Shown here: positions 24,344 to 33,109 of the stretch, one piece after another
Layout of the letters: the number at the start of each line of letters is the position of its first letter
Numbering within the stretch: position 1 is the first letter of the stretch
Source of the DNA: Oceanirhabdus seepicola
GTDB taxonomy: Bacteria > Bacillota > Clostridia > Clostridiales > Clostridiaceae
Length of the DNA stretch: 64,000 nt
Assembly (NCBI RefSeq): GCF_023684385.1
Contig: NZ_JAGSOJ010000005.1
Span: 248,001 to 312,000 of the forward strand
Direction of reading: 5' to 3'
Position numbers and translations under genes: made by a program
The notes under the pieces: model-generated
What the model was told of the DNA's origin: nothing
What the model saw: only the letters and a program-made list of their open reading frames with translations
Database searches by the model: none

Positions 24344-26335
24344 TTATTGAACCTTAAATAATTCAATCAATTCATTAAGATTGTCTGAGAGTGATTTCAG
24401 CATTTCACTTTGAGCACCTATTTCCTCAAATGTTGCAGCTTGTCCTTCTATTCTATTATTTATCTCATCTGAAGACACTGCTGTTTCTTGTGTTGATTGT
24501 GAGAAGTCACTTATTCCTCTAGCAATCTCCTCAATTATATTTGATTGATTCTTAGATAATGATGATATATTCTTGATTTTATTTACTATTCCTTCAATAA
24601 GATCAATAATATTCTTAAATTCTGCATTAGTTTCAGTTGCCTTATCAACACAGTTATCTACTATGTCCTGTTCTTCTTCAATTTTCTTATAGGCCTCTTC
24701 ACTCTTAACATTTATTTCTGAAACAATTTCAGTTATACTATTTGCAGAGTCTTTACTTTCTTCTGCTAATTTTCTTATTTCTTCAGCAACAACAGCAAAT
24801 CCTCTTCCTTGTTCTCCTGCTCTAGCTGCTTCAATAGCAGCATTAAGGGCAAGTAGATTTGTCTGATCTGATATATCCGTAATCATGTTAGTTATATTGT
24901 GTATTCTTGATGACAATTCATTAAATTCTTTCATTATATCAAATATTTCCTTTGAAGATCCTTTAACAGAGTTTATACTATTATGAACTTCATTTAATTT
25001 TTCAACACCATAGTTAACCGAACTCATCATGCTCTTACTATCATCATCTATTTCTGTTGCCTCATTTGAAACAATATAAGCCCCATTAGATATTTCTTCT
25101 ATACTAGCACTTATTTCTTCTGCAAGACTTGAATTGTTCTGAACAGAATCAGAAACAACATCCATTTTTACTGAGATATCTTGTACATTATTATTAGCAC
25201 TCTCAATAGCATAATTGATTTCCGTTACTGAACTATTTAAGTTATCAGATTGCTCTTTAACTTTTATAATTAAATTTTTTATCTTATCCACAAATTTATT
25301 GAAACCATGAGCCATTTCATTCAACTCATCTCTTGATTTAACAGTTAATGTCTTTGTTAAGTCTCCATCACCTTCTGCAATGTCATTTAAAAGTATATTA
25401 ACGCTTTTTATTGGTTTTGATATTATACCTGATAACACAAGAGCACATATTATTGCAATTATTGAACTAATAACAGCCATTATAATAAGAGTACCTTTTA
25501 CCATAAATTCAGTATCTGCTATTTCCTGATCTATTGCATCCTTTAAAACATTAAAATGTACATGCACTTCTTCAATACTTTTTGAATTATCCCCAAATAA
25601 ACCTTCTTCTGAAGTTAATCCTATTATAACATTCTCATCAACTATCTTATTGAAAATTTTCTCATATAACTCAAGTTGATTATTTAACTTTTCCTTATCT
25701 TCAAAATCACTAATCATAATTTCTTCTTTTATAGCCTGGGCACTAGAATTAAATTTTTCTCTATATTTCAAGCTTTTCCTTAACATGAAATCCTTCTCAT
25801 TACGTCTTAATTCAAGTAATAATATTATTAATCTATCATTGTTATTTTTTTTCACTACTTCCTCAACATTATGTATATATCCTCTCATCTCACCAGCATA
25901 TCCATAATTCTCGATTCCGATATTTTTAACATGTGTAACGATATCTTGAAATCCTTTGTTATATTGATTTAATTGTTCTTTTATCTCTTTAAATGATGAC
26001 TTATCAAACTCCTCATTTAATTCACTGATACCTTTTTCTACTTCATCAAGCTTTACAATCAAATCATTATATTCATCATTAAACTTTTTCCCATAAACGT
26101 TCGTTCCACTATATAGTTCTTCATCGTATTTACCATAAATATAAAAATCTCGTTCTATGGTTTCAAGATCATTTATTAAGATCTCAATTTCTTTACTAGC
26201 TCCAAATGTAGGAATTATCTTTTTATAAACCTGATTATAACCAAGTAAACTAACCCCTACTATAGATAGAGATATAACTATCATTGCTAAAAAAGCACTT
26301 AATAACTTAACTCTTATTGAAAATCGTTTTTTCAT
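24344..26335 (-). CDS. Methyl-accepting chemotaxis protein with helical extracellular sensor
   Basis: A 663-residue chemoreceptor with an N-terminal membrane helix (LLSAFLAMIVISLSIVGVSL). An extracellular region of about 250 residues looks mainly helical, like four-helix-bundle or HBM sensors. Then come a second helix (GTLIIMAVISSIIAIICALV), HAMP, and the signalling domain (ITDISDQTNLLALNAAIEAA, QGRGFAVVAEEIRKLA). The start is ATG 26335, directly behind a GGGGG ribosome site. An upstream ATG at 26392 has none. The ligand is unknown. The adjacent permease operon does not prove a link. Confidence 0.92.
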   Translation of the reverse strand: MKKRFSIRVKLLSAFLAMIVISLSIVGVSLLGYNQVYKKIIPTFGASKEIEILINDLETIERDFYIYGKYDEELYSGTNVYGKKFNDEYNDLIVKLDEVEKGISELNEEFDKSSFKEIKEQLNQYNKGFQDIVTHVKNIGIENYGYAGEMRGYIHNVEEVVKKNNNDRLIILLLELRRNEKDFMLRKSLKYREKFNSSAQAIKEEIMISDFEDKEKLNNQLELYEKIFNKIVDENVIIGLTSEEGLFGDNSKSIEEVHVHFNVLKDAIDQEIADTEFMVKGTLIIMAVISSIIAIICALVLSGIISKPIKSVNILLNDIAEGDGDLTKTLTVKSRDELNEMAHGFNKFVDKIKNLIIKVKEQSDNLNSSVTEINYAIESANNNVQDISVKMDVVSDSVQNNSSLAEEISASIEEISNGAYIVSNEATEIDDDSKSMMSSVNYGVEKLNEVHNSINSVKGSSKEIFDIMKEFNELSSRIHNITNMITDISDQTNLLALNAAIEAARAGEQGRGFAVVAEEIRKLAEESKDSANSITEIVSEINVKSEEAYKKIEEEQDIVDNCVDKATETNAEFKNIIDLIEGIVNKIKNISSLSKNQSNIIEEIARGISDFSQSTQETAVSSDEINNRIEGQAATFEEIGAQSEMLKSLSDNLNELIELFKVQ

Positions 26336-26515
26336 AAAGTAACCCCCTACCAGTATAATGATATATGCTATACAATATATATCATATAGCATATATTATA
26401 TCTCAATTTCGATTAATTTTCACCATAAATTTGTATAATTTTATACATCCAATGAATTTTTTATATTATGTTGCGTTTCTTGTCGATTAAGTTATAGTAT
26501 TTTCTTGAAAATATT

Positions 26516-26555
26516 AAAAAGCGTAGATTATTCTCTTGAATAATCTACGCTTTTT
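26516..26555. terminator. Terminator after the SEC-C protein gene
   Basis: A perfect 12-bp stem (GCGTAGATTATT and complement) extends through flanking A and T runs, so it can act both ways. It follows the leftward stop at 26567 by 12 bp. Confidence 0.9.
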
Positions 26556-26566
26556 ATTTAATATAT

Positions 26567-27061
26567 CTACTTACCACAGCATTTTTTATATTTTTTACCT
26601 GAACCACATGTACAAGGCTCATTTCTACCTATTTTAGCTTCTTTAACTACAGTTTTAGATTTTTTATATTCTTTAGCAATTTCTTTTCTCTTTTCCTCAG
26701 TGAATATTTCATCCCACTCAGGTAACTCATATAAGTAATCTGCACTTGCATCTAACATGTTGAAATATAATTTTTCTAAATTAATTTCAAGCTTAACATC
26801 GCTATCAATAGTTAATTCTTCTAGTTCAATTTGATTCTCTAAGCTATCATTGATTCCATCCATAATTCCAACGAAATAAACATTTGTTATTCCGAATTCT
26901 ACAGCTAAATCTCTAACTTTTCCTTCAATTACTTTAGGCTCACTTAAGAATTTTTTGTAGAATTGAATTTCAACTTTTCCATACTCATCCCAAAAAGCTT
27001 GCTCTCCACGTGTTTTAACAATCTCAATTACTGTATCTGTCCATTGCTTATATATACTCAT
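26567..27061 (-). CDS. SEC-C metal-binding motif protein
   Basis: A 164-residue acidic protein of unknown function ending in a SEC-C zinc-binding motif (CTCGSGKKYKKCCGK, the last 15 residues), the same motif found at the end of SecA. The first 140 residues are mostly helical with no known catalytic pattern. SEC-C tails often mediate contact with ribosomes or SecB-like partners. It sits 23 bp after the WalJ-like gene and may be co-transcribed with it and murA. Confidence 0.85.
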   Translation of the reverse strand: MSIYKQWTDTVIEIVKTRGEQAFWDEYGKVEIQFYKKFLSEPKVIEGKVRDLAVEFGITNVYFVGIMDGINDSLENQIELEELTIDSDVKLEINLEKLYFNMLDASADYLYELPEWDEIFTEEKRKEIAKEYKKSKTVVKEAKIGRNEPCTCGSGKKYKKCCGK

Positions 27062-27084
27062 TTCTTTATCCCCTTTTGAATTTA

Positions 27085-27867
27085 TTATAAGTTAATTACT
27101 TTACTTATTTTATCTCTGTTTGTCATAATAAGATTTATATCCTGACCAATTTTTATTCCTTGTGATTCTAGTATAACCTCAACTGTCTTATACGCTAAAT
27201 CTGGATGATTATTAGTCTTACTTAAATGTCCAAGATAAATGTGTTTTTTATCACCATTAAAAATCTTCAAAATACCTTCTGCACAAGCTTCATTAGATAT
27301 ATGTCCAAAATCACTCAATATTCTTTTCTTAAGAACGTAAGGGTAAGGCCCAAACTTTAGCATTTCTACATCATGATTACATTCTAAAAGAATTATTTCA
27401 CAATCCTTGATTTTATTATGAATATCTTCAGTTAATATCCCTAAATCAGTGACAATTCCTGTTTTTCTATTACCACTATGTATAATATATCCACAAGAAT
27501 CAGCTGCATCATGTGACGTTTTGAATGGTTCAACAAGAATATTACCTATCTCCACCGGTTTAGTAATGGTTTTAATATTTTCATCCTTTATCTTTCCTAT
27601 TTTCCCATACATGGCTTTCCATGTCAACTCATTAGCATATATCGGAATGTCATATTTTCTAGATAATACTCCAACTCCTTTTATATGATCACTATGTTCA
27701 TGAGTAATGAATATTCCTTTTATATTGCTAGTGTCTTCTTCTATCTCACTCATAGCAATATCTATTCTTTTCCCAGGTAATCCTGCATCAATAAGAATCT
27801 TATCTTCTCCTTCACCAAAGAAGATACTGTTTCCACTGCTTCCACTATATAACGGACAAAATTTCAT
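27085..27867 (-). CDS. WalJ/YycJ-like metallo-beta-lactamase-fold hydrolase
   Basis: A 260-residue MBL-fold protein with the metal-binding motif THEHSDH (about residues 52-58) and later His and Asp ligands (SHDAAD, TDLG, LECNHD). The N-terminus KFCPLYSGSSGNSIFFG is typical of the YycJ/WalJ group, which has been linked to coordination of cell-wall and cell-division events. The chosen start is ATG 27867 with AAAGGTGA 5-8 nt upstream, and not the GTG three codons earlier. murA lies 11 bp upstream in the same orientation, which fits a cell-wall role. Confidence 0.9.
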   Translation of the reverse strand: MKFCPLYSGSSGNSIFFGEGEDKILIDAGLPGKRIDIAMSEIEEDTSNIKGIFITHEHSDHIKGVGVLSRKYDIPIYANELTWKAMYGKIGKIKDENIKTITKPVEIGNILVEPFKTSHDAADSCGYIIHSGNRKTGIVTDLGILTEDIHNKIKDCEIILLECNHDVEMLKFGPYPYVLKKRILSDFGHISNEACAEGILKIFNGDKKHIYLGHLSKTNNHPDLAYKTVEVILESQGIKIGQDINLIMTNRDKISKVINL

Positions 27868-27878
27868 AAAAGTCACCT

Positions 27879-29138
27879 TTATTCAACATTAATTCTTTTT
27901 ATTTGTGCACCTAAAGCACTTAATTTTTTCTCTATATCAGGATATCCTCTATCTAAATGCTCAAGTCCACTGATGCGAGTTGTCCCCTCAGCCATAAGCC
28001 CAGCTATTACCATTGCTGCTCCTGCTCTTAAATCCGAAGCCTCAACCTCTGCTCCTGTTAGTTTATTAACACCATCGAAAACAGCAATTCTACCTTCAAC
28101 TTTAACCTTTGCACCCATCTTCTCAAGTTCATCTAGATGTCTAAATCTTGATTCCCATATACTTTCATTAACGATACTTCTTCCTTCTGCCACTGTCAAC
28201 AATACTGACATTGGTTGTTGAATATCCGTAGGAAATCCTGGATATGGTAGTGTTTTAACATTAACAGCTTTAAGATTATTATTTGATTTAACAATAACAG
28301 AATCATCATCCTCTATTATTTCAACACCCATTTCAATAAGTTTAGCTGATATAGATTCTAAATGCTTAGGTATTACATTCTTTATTCTTACTTCATCTCC
28401 ACAAGCTGCTGCTGCTATCATAAATGTTCCAGCCTCGATTTGATCTGGAATTACGCTGTAGGTACATCCATGTAATTTTTCTACACCTTTTATTCTAATA
28501 ACATCCGTACCAGCGCCTTTTATATCCGCTCCCATAGCATTTAAGAAGTTTGCTACATCAACAATATGTGGTTCCTTTGCAACATTTTCAAGTATTGTAG
28601 TACCTTCTGCTAAAACAGCACTCATCATGACATTAATAGTTGCTCCAACACTAATAACATCAAAGAAAATATTAGTTCCCTGAAGTTTATCTGCTTTAAC
28701 TTTAAGGGATCCATGACTAATTTCAACCTCTGTTCCAAGCGCTTCAAAGCCCTTTATATGCTGATCAATTGGTCTAACTCCAATTGCACAACCACCAGGC
28801 AAATCAACACTACATTCCTTGAATCTACTTAACATTGAACCAAGTAGATAATATGATGCTCTCATCTTTCTTACTTCTTCAATATTAGCATAAAAAGTTT
28901 TTATATTAGTACTATCTATAATAATAGTTGATTCATTTCTTTCAATTTCACATCCTAAGCTTTCTAATATCTTAAGCATGCAATTAACATCTTTAATGTT
29001 TGGCACATTTTCTATACAACATTTTCCTTCGCTAGCTAATATAGCTGCTGGTAAAATAGCGACTGCCGCATTCTTAGCACCGCTAATATCTACTTCACCA
29101 TTTATTCTCTTTCCACCTTGTATAACGATTTTATTCAT
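27879..29138 (-). CDS. murA: UDP-N-acetylglucosamine 1-carboxyvinyltransferase MurA
   Basis: MurA transfers enolpyruvate from PEP to UDP-GlcNAc, the first committed step of peptidoglycan synthesis in the cytoplasm. At 419 residues it is full length. It has the substrate-binding start (GGKRINGEVDISGAKNAAV) and the active-site Cys in PGGCAIGVRPID (about residue 116), the Cys form targeted by fosfomycin. Firmicutes usually have two MurA paralogues, and which one this is cannot be decided here. The start is ATG 29138 with AAGGA 9 nt upstream. Confidence 0.96.
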   Translation of the reverse strand: MNKIVIQGGKRINGEVDISGAKNAAVAILPAAILASEGKCCIENVPNIKDVNCMLKILESLGCEIERNESTIIIDSTNIKTFYANIEEVRKMRASYYLLGSMLSRFKECSVDLPGGCAIGVRPIDQHIKGFEALGTEVEISHGSLKVKADKLQGTNIFFDVISVGATINVMMSAVLAEGTTILENVAKEPHIVDVANFLNAMGADIKGAGTDVIRIKGVEKLHGCTYSVIPDQIEAGTFMIAAAACGDEVRIKNVIPKHLESISAKLIEMGVEIIEDDDSVIVKSNNNLKAVNVKTLPYPGFPTDIQQPMSVLLTVAEGRSIVNESIWESRFRHLDELEKMGAKVKVEGRIAVFDGVNKLTGAEVEASDLRAGAAMVIAGLMAEGTTRISGLEHLDRGYPDIEKKLSALGAQIKRINVE

Positions 29139-29203
29139 CTATATTCATCCTTACCCTATTGTAAAATTTACTTTCAAGCTGCTCAAAAAGTTCGATTTCA
29201 ATA

Positions 29204-29280
29204 TAACTACAGCTCTCTGCGCCTCTCAAGTATTTAACGATACGTGACTTACCTCGTTCCCTCATTCGCATAACTATAAG
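29204..29280. repeat. Degenerate repeat upstream of murA
   Basis: The minus strand contains CGTATCGTTAAATAC, then TTGAGAGGCGCAGAGAG. With small gaps this parallels the core of the 127-bp element at 14716-14842. It is locally rich in G+C compared with its surroundings. A 46-codon open frame running into the murA start derives from it and is unlikely to be a gene. The remaining 29281-29413 stretch shows nothing. Confidence 0.5.
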
Positions 29281-29413
29281 TATTATATCAAATATTGATT
29301 AAAAATCATAGATTTATCATTGAGAAACAACATCTAAATAAGAATTATAGTATAGATTTTAAAGATTTTTAAGTATTTTTTATTGTTATTACATTAATTT
29401 TTTGTATAAAATA

Positions 29414-29435
29414 GAAAAACCCTCTAAATGAGGGC
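29414..29435 (-). terminator. Terminator of the DUF1540 gene
   Basis: The stem CCCTC/GAGGG with a short loop is followed by TTTTT on the minus strand, 25 bp past the stop at 29461. Confidence 0.8.
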
Positions 29436-29460
29436 TTCTTAATTAAAAATATATTGAAAA

Positions 29461-29616
29461 TTATCTTCTTGTAAAACTAGCACAATCTGTGCATTCTGGA
29501 GATTCAGCACGTGGAGTGTGGCACTTTATTTGTATTCTTTCTAGAGTGCAACAATGTACACCATTATTGTTGTGTTTACATTCATTCACAGTACAACCTA
29601 TATTTCTATTTTCCAT
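29461..29616 (-). CDS. Small cysteine-rich DUF1540 protein
   Basis: A 51-residue protein with six Cys arranged as in DUF1540 (IGCTVNECKHNNNGVHCC, then IKCH, then SPECTDCASF). The start is ATG 29616 with GGGAGG upstream, and it has its own terminator. DUF1540 proteins are common in spore-forming clostridia and may bind metal through their Cys residues. The function is unknown. Confidence 0.88.
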   Translation of the reverse strand: MENRNIGCTVNECKHNNNGVHCCTLERIQIKCHTPRAESPECTDCASFTRR

Positions 29617-29808
29617 TTTGAATCCTCCCTTTTAAAATAAGAACTTATTGCCCGTTACTCTATTATTATCTCTTACCACTTAAAATTTATTTGTTATTTT
29701 TCAAATTTTCTTTCTAATTAATTATTCCATTTAGTAAAGTAATAATACAATTATAGTCAAATGTGATATAATAGTATAAATTCAACTAATAAAAATGTAT
29801 CGGATTAA

Positions 29809-29869
29809 TAAGGTATGTGAAAACAAATAACTAGTATGGTGACTAGTTTATTTGCTTGAATATGCCTAA
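29809..29869. repeat. MITE-like element, copy 1 (61 bp)
   Basis: The inverted ends TAAGGTATGTGAAAA and TTGAATATGCCTAA match the ends of the elements at 34704-34787 and 53003-53160. The inner part keeps the CTAGT...ACTAG palindrome. It lies directly upstream of the ribosome site of the next gene. Confidence 0.75.
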
Positions 29870-29882
29870 CGTGGAGGAATTT

Positions 29883-30425
29883 ATGAAATATCAATTAGTA
29901 GCTCTTTTCGAAAAGAGTAATCATTATAATTTAAAAGAAATTCAACGAAATGTTTGTAGAAAACTAAATTTATATAAACCTACAACTATACTATATGTGC
30001 CTATTTGTACAATTTTAGATATTGATATGGATATTACTGAAGAGGTTGTATGTAAGGTATTAGCTCCATACAAACATTTTAAGATTAAAATTAATAATTC
30101 CATGTCTTTAACTAAAGATAATAAGGTATATATTAAAATAGATCAAAGTGGATATATTTCCACTATCCAGAGAAAAATATCAGATACTTTATCTCTACAT
30201 GGTATGAAATTAAGTACTAAAAATAATGATCTTATTATTCCTATTGCAAATGGAAATTATAATTTTAAAAAATTACTATCTAAAAATACCTGCTTATCTG
30301 TTATTAAAAACAAGCCTTGTGAAGAAACTATAAGCTATGGTAAAATCGTTAAATTAGAACTTTGGAGAATTGGTGGACCAAGAAAAGATAATGTTATTAT
30401 GAGTTTTCCATTAAGACAATTTTAG
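29883..30425 (+). CDS. Degenerate 2H phosphoesterase (2'-5' RNA ligase-like) paralogue
   Basis: A 180-residue protein aligning over its length with the next gene (MKYQLVALFE against MKYYLVGILD). At the two 2H catalytic motifs of its neighbour it reads Y38-V-P40 instead of H-M-T, and I-I-P instead of H-I-S, so both catalytic His are lost. It is probably a non-catalytic duplicate, perhaps an RNA- or nucleotide-binding partner. The start is ATG 29883 with GGAGG 5-6 nt upstream. An in-frame ATG at 29856 lies inside a repeat element. Confidence 0.72.
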   Translation: MKYQLVALFEKSNHYNLKEIQRNVCRKLNLYKPTTILYVPICTILDIDMDITEEVVCKVLAPYKHFKIKINNSMSLTKDNKVYIKIDQSGYISTIQRKISDTLSLHGMKLSTKNNDLIIPIANGNYNFKKLLSKNTCLSVIKNKPCEETISYGKIVKLELWRIGGPRKDNVIMSFPLRQF

Positions 30426-30480
30426 TTATATATATAATTTTGATGAAAGGAGTTGAAAGTCGTATCTAACGGCGTAAAGA

Positions 30481-31023
30481 TTGAAATATTATTTAGTTGG
30501 AATTCTAGATTCAAAATCATATTCTCAAATTGAAGAAATTCAAAAGAAGATAAGCGTTAAATACGATTTGTATGAAAAGCTCCCTATACTCCACATGACT
30601 CTCGAAGTTATTAATAATCCTAAAATTGATGAACTTATTTCTGCATTGAATGAAATATTATCTAAAAAATCTCCTTTTATTATAGAAGCAAATGGGGCAA
30701 TCTGCTTTGAGCCACCTTTTAAATCGGTTAATTTATTAATTAATAAAGATCCAAAGGTTATGGAATTCATTAAGCATATAAATAATCAGCTTAAACTGAA
30801 AGGATTTTCTGTACGAGATGATATAAATGCTTGGGATCTTCATATATCCTTAGCAAACAATAATTTTTCAACTAAAAAATGGTCTCAAGCTGAATATGTA
30901 TCAGCATGTACTCTCGTTAAGTCCCTTGATTTTAATGGGTCATTAATTATTGAAAGTATAGAGTTATGGCAACCAATAAATAATAAAAATGAAATGGTAA
31001 TGAAAAGATTTAATCTTAAATAA
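30481..31023 (+). CDS. 2H phosphoesterase superfamily protein (2'-5' RNA ligase/LigT-like)
   Basis: A 180-residue protein with both 2H signature motifs: LHMTLE (His38, Thr40) and LHISLAN (His121, Ser123). These form the twin-histidine active site of cyclic phosphodiesterases and 2'-5' RNA ligase-like enzymes acting on RNA ends or cyclic nucleotides. The start appears to be TTG 30481, matching MKY at the start of the neighbour, with only a weak ribosome site, so expression may be low. It lies 55 bp after the degenerate paralogue, in a tandem duplication. Confidence 0.8.
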   Translation: MKYYLVGILDSKSYSQIEEIQKKISVKYDLYEKLPILHMTLEVINNPKIDELISALNEILSKKSPFIIEANGAICFEPPFKSVNLLINKDPKVMEFIKHINNQLKLKGFSVRDDINAWDLHISLANNNFSTKKWSQAEYVSACTLVKSLDFNGSLIIESIELWQPINNKNEMVMKRFNLK

Positions 31024-31094
31024 TTAAATTTTCTATTGCTTTTTCACCATTTTTATGATAAAACATATATTAATAAATAATACACTTTAAATAC

Positions 31095-31390
31095 TATGAT
31101 GAGAAGAGTAGATATAAGATGTAGTTACAGCGAGTAAGGAATGGTGTGAGCCTTATACGATGCTTATATTGAAGAACATCTCTGAGTTTCTACCTGAAAG
31201 CAATTATTTTATTGTTAGTAGGCCTAGACGGAGCCAAACCGTTATTGATTGGACACAGTACTGCAACTTTTAGGATTTATTTTTGATATTTTGAGCTTGC
31301 ACGCTGTGGTTGAGAGGCCAAAAGGCAATTTGGGTGGTACCGCGGAAGTTTACTTTCGTCCCTTACTATAGGGATGGAAGTTTTTTTATT
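31095..31390 (+). promoter_or_regulatory. T-box leader (Asn) of asnS
   Basis: A classic T-box riboswitch. The T-box sequence GGGTGGTACCGCGG (31332-31345) pairs with the uncharged tRNA acceptor end. A terminator stem (ACTTTCGTCCCT against AGGGATGGAAGT) with a T run ends near 31388. AAC at 31175-31177 in the distal part of stem I, followed by a purine, is a good candidate specifier codon for Asn. The leader would raise asnS expression when uncharged tRNA-Asn accumulates. Confidence 0.93.
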
Positions 31391-31480
31391 GTCTTTTTTA
31401 GGCTTATGAAAATAAATAACATGCTCATCCCTAAAAAAATTCTAAATAGATTTATACACAAAATCGAAGGAGGTACGTTT

Positions 31481-32872
31481 ATGAAAACTACTTTAATCAA
31501 ATCTCTTTACAGAGAAACAGAAAAACACCTTAACACATCTGTTCAAATTACAGGATGGATTAGAACTTTAAGAAGTTCTAAAGCTTTTGGTTTTATCGAA
31601 ATTAATGACGGGAGCTTCTTTAAGAATGTTCAAATAGTAATTAATGATACATTACCAAACTTCAAGGAACTTTCTAAACTTCCTATATGTTCTTCTTTAA
31701 GTATTGTAGGTAAGTTAGTTGAAACTCCTGGTACTAAACAACCATTTGAGATTCAAGCTGAATCTATTGAGGTTGTAGGGCTTTCAAATAGCGATTATCC
31801 TCTACAAAAGAAAAGACATTCCCTCGAATACCTAAGAACTATTGCTCACTTAAGACCTAGAAGTAATACTTTCTCTGCAGTATTCAGAGTTCGTTCTTTA
31901 GTTTCTCATGCTATACACCAATTCTTCTTTGAGAGAGGATTTGTATATGTTCACACTCCAATTATAACTGGAAGCGACTGTGAGGGTGCTGGTGAAATGT
32001 TCAGAGTAACAACTCTACCTCTTAAGGATGTTCCTAAGAATGAAGATGGTACAGTTGATTCTTCTCAAGATTTCTTTGGTAAAGAAACTAACCTAACTGT
32101 TAGTGGACAATTAAACGGTGAGATCTTTGCATTATCACACAGAAACATCTATACTTTCGGACCTACTTTCAGAGCTGAAAACTCAAACACAAGAATTCAC
32201 GCTAACGAATTCTGGATGATTGAGCCTGAGATGGCCTTTGCTGATCTTAAAGATGATATGGCAGCAGCTGAAGACCTAGTAAAATTCGTAATTAAATTTG
32301 TTATGGAACACGCACCTGAAGAGATGGAGTTCTTTAACAAGTTTGTTGATAAAACTCTTAAAGAAAGATTAACTAATGTTTTAGAGTCTGACTTTGGTGT
32401 TATAACTTATACAGACGCTGTTGAAAAACTTAAAAACAGTGGTGTTGATTTTGAATTCCCAGTTGAGTGGGGATGCGACCTTCAAACTGAGCATGAAAAA
32501 TATCTGTCTGGAGAAGTATTTGGAAGACCTGTATTTATTACTGATTATCCAAAAGATATAAAAGCATTCTATATGAGAATGAACGATGACAACAAGACAG
32601 TTGCAGCTATGGACCTACTTGTTCCTGGAGTTGGAGAGCTTGTTGGTGGAAGCCAAAGAGAAGAAAGACTTGATATGCTTGAGAAGAGATTAGAAGAAAT
32701 GAACCTTAGCAAGGAAGACTACTGGTGGTACTTAGAACTTAGAAAGTATGGTGGAACTGTACACTCTGGTTTCGGTATCGGATTTGAAAGACTGCTAATG
32801 TTCATCACTGGTATGGAAAATATCAGAGACGTAATCCCATTCCCAAGAACTCCAAAGAGTGCTGAATTCTAA
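31481..32872 (+). CDS. asnS: Asparaginyl-tRNA synthetase
   Basis: A class II synthetase that charges tRNA-Asn. 463 residues: N-terminal OB-fold anticodon-binding domain (VQITGWIRTLRSSKAFGFIE), then the catalytic core with motif 2 (FRAENSNTRIHANEFWMIE) and motif 3 (GFGIGFERLLMFITGMENIR, then DVIPFPRTP). The last is typical of AsnRS over AspRS. The start is ATG 31481 with AAGGAGG upstream. A frame extending into the T-box leader is not translated as part of the enzyme. The gene is monocistronic, under the T-box. Confidence 0.97.
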   Translation: MKTTLIKSLYRETEKHLNTSVQITGWIRTLRSSKAFGFIEINDGSFFKNVQIVINDTLPNFKELSKLPICSSLSIVGKLVETPGTKQPFEIQAESIEVVGLSNSDYPLQKKRHSLEYLRTIAHLRPRSNTFSAVFRVRSLVSHAIHQFFFERGFVYVHTPIITGSDCEGAGEMFRVTTLPLKDVPKNEDGTVDSSQDFFGKETNLTVSGQLNGEIFALSHRNIYTFGPTFRAENSNTRIHANEFWMIEPEMAFADLKDDMAAAEDLVKFVIKFVMEHAPEEMEFFNKFVDKTLKERLTNVLESDFGVITYTDAVEKLKNSGVDFEFPVEWGCDLQTEHEKYLSGEVFGRPVFITDYPKDIKAFYMRMNDDNKTVAAMDLLVPGVGELVGGSQREERLDMLEKRLEEMNLSKEDYWWYLELRKYGGTVHSGFGIGFERLLMFITGMENIRDVIPFPRTPKSAEF

Positions 32873-32885
32873 TATTTAAAATATA

Positions 32886-32919
32886 TAAAAACTGAGTAGC
32901 TTTTGCTACTCAGTTTTTA
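32886..32919 (+). terminator. asnS terminator
   Basis: A 10-bp stem, ACTGAGTAGC with its complement, closes a TTTT loop and has A and T runs on both sides. Confidence 0.9.
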
Positions 32920-32989
32920 TTCTTTCAATCTTTAAATCTTATCTTTTATCACAAAATAGATATTCTTAGACTACCTCCCTAATAAATTC

Positions 32990-33004
32990 TTGAGAACTGT
33001 CCCC
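32990..33004. repeat. REP half-site
   Basis: TTGAGAACTGTCCCC, one arm of the palindromic REP-like repeat found whole at 45691, 46814 and 53583. Confidence 0.6.
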
Positions 33005-33109
33005 TTTATTTTCTCTGAAATAAGAACCCACAAACACTACTGAACATATTATAAAACGAAGAACTGTAAAGTGATGCACTCTAAGAAAACAACGCAAGGA
33101 GTTGAGAAT

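Noticed and set aside
29139..29276. 46-codon open frame on the minus strand running into murA
   Set aside because: No ribosome site, and the sequence is derived from a degenerate repeat.
31310..31480. N-terminal extension of asnS into the T-box
   Set aside because: The region is the T-box antiterminator/terminator. ATG 31481 has AAGGAGG and gives the normal AsnRS N-terminus.
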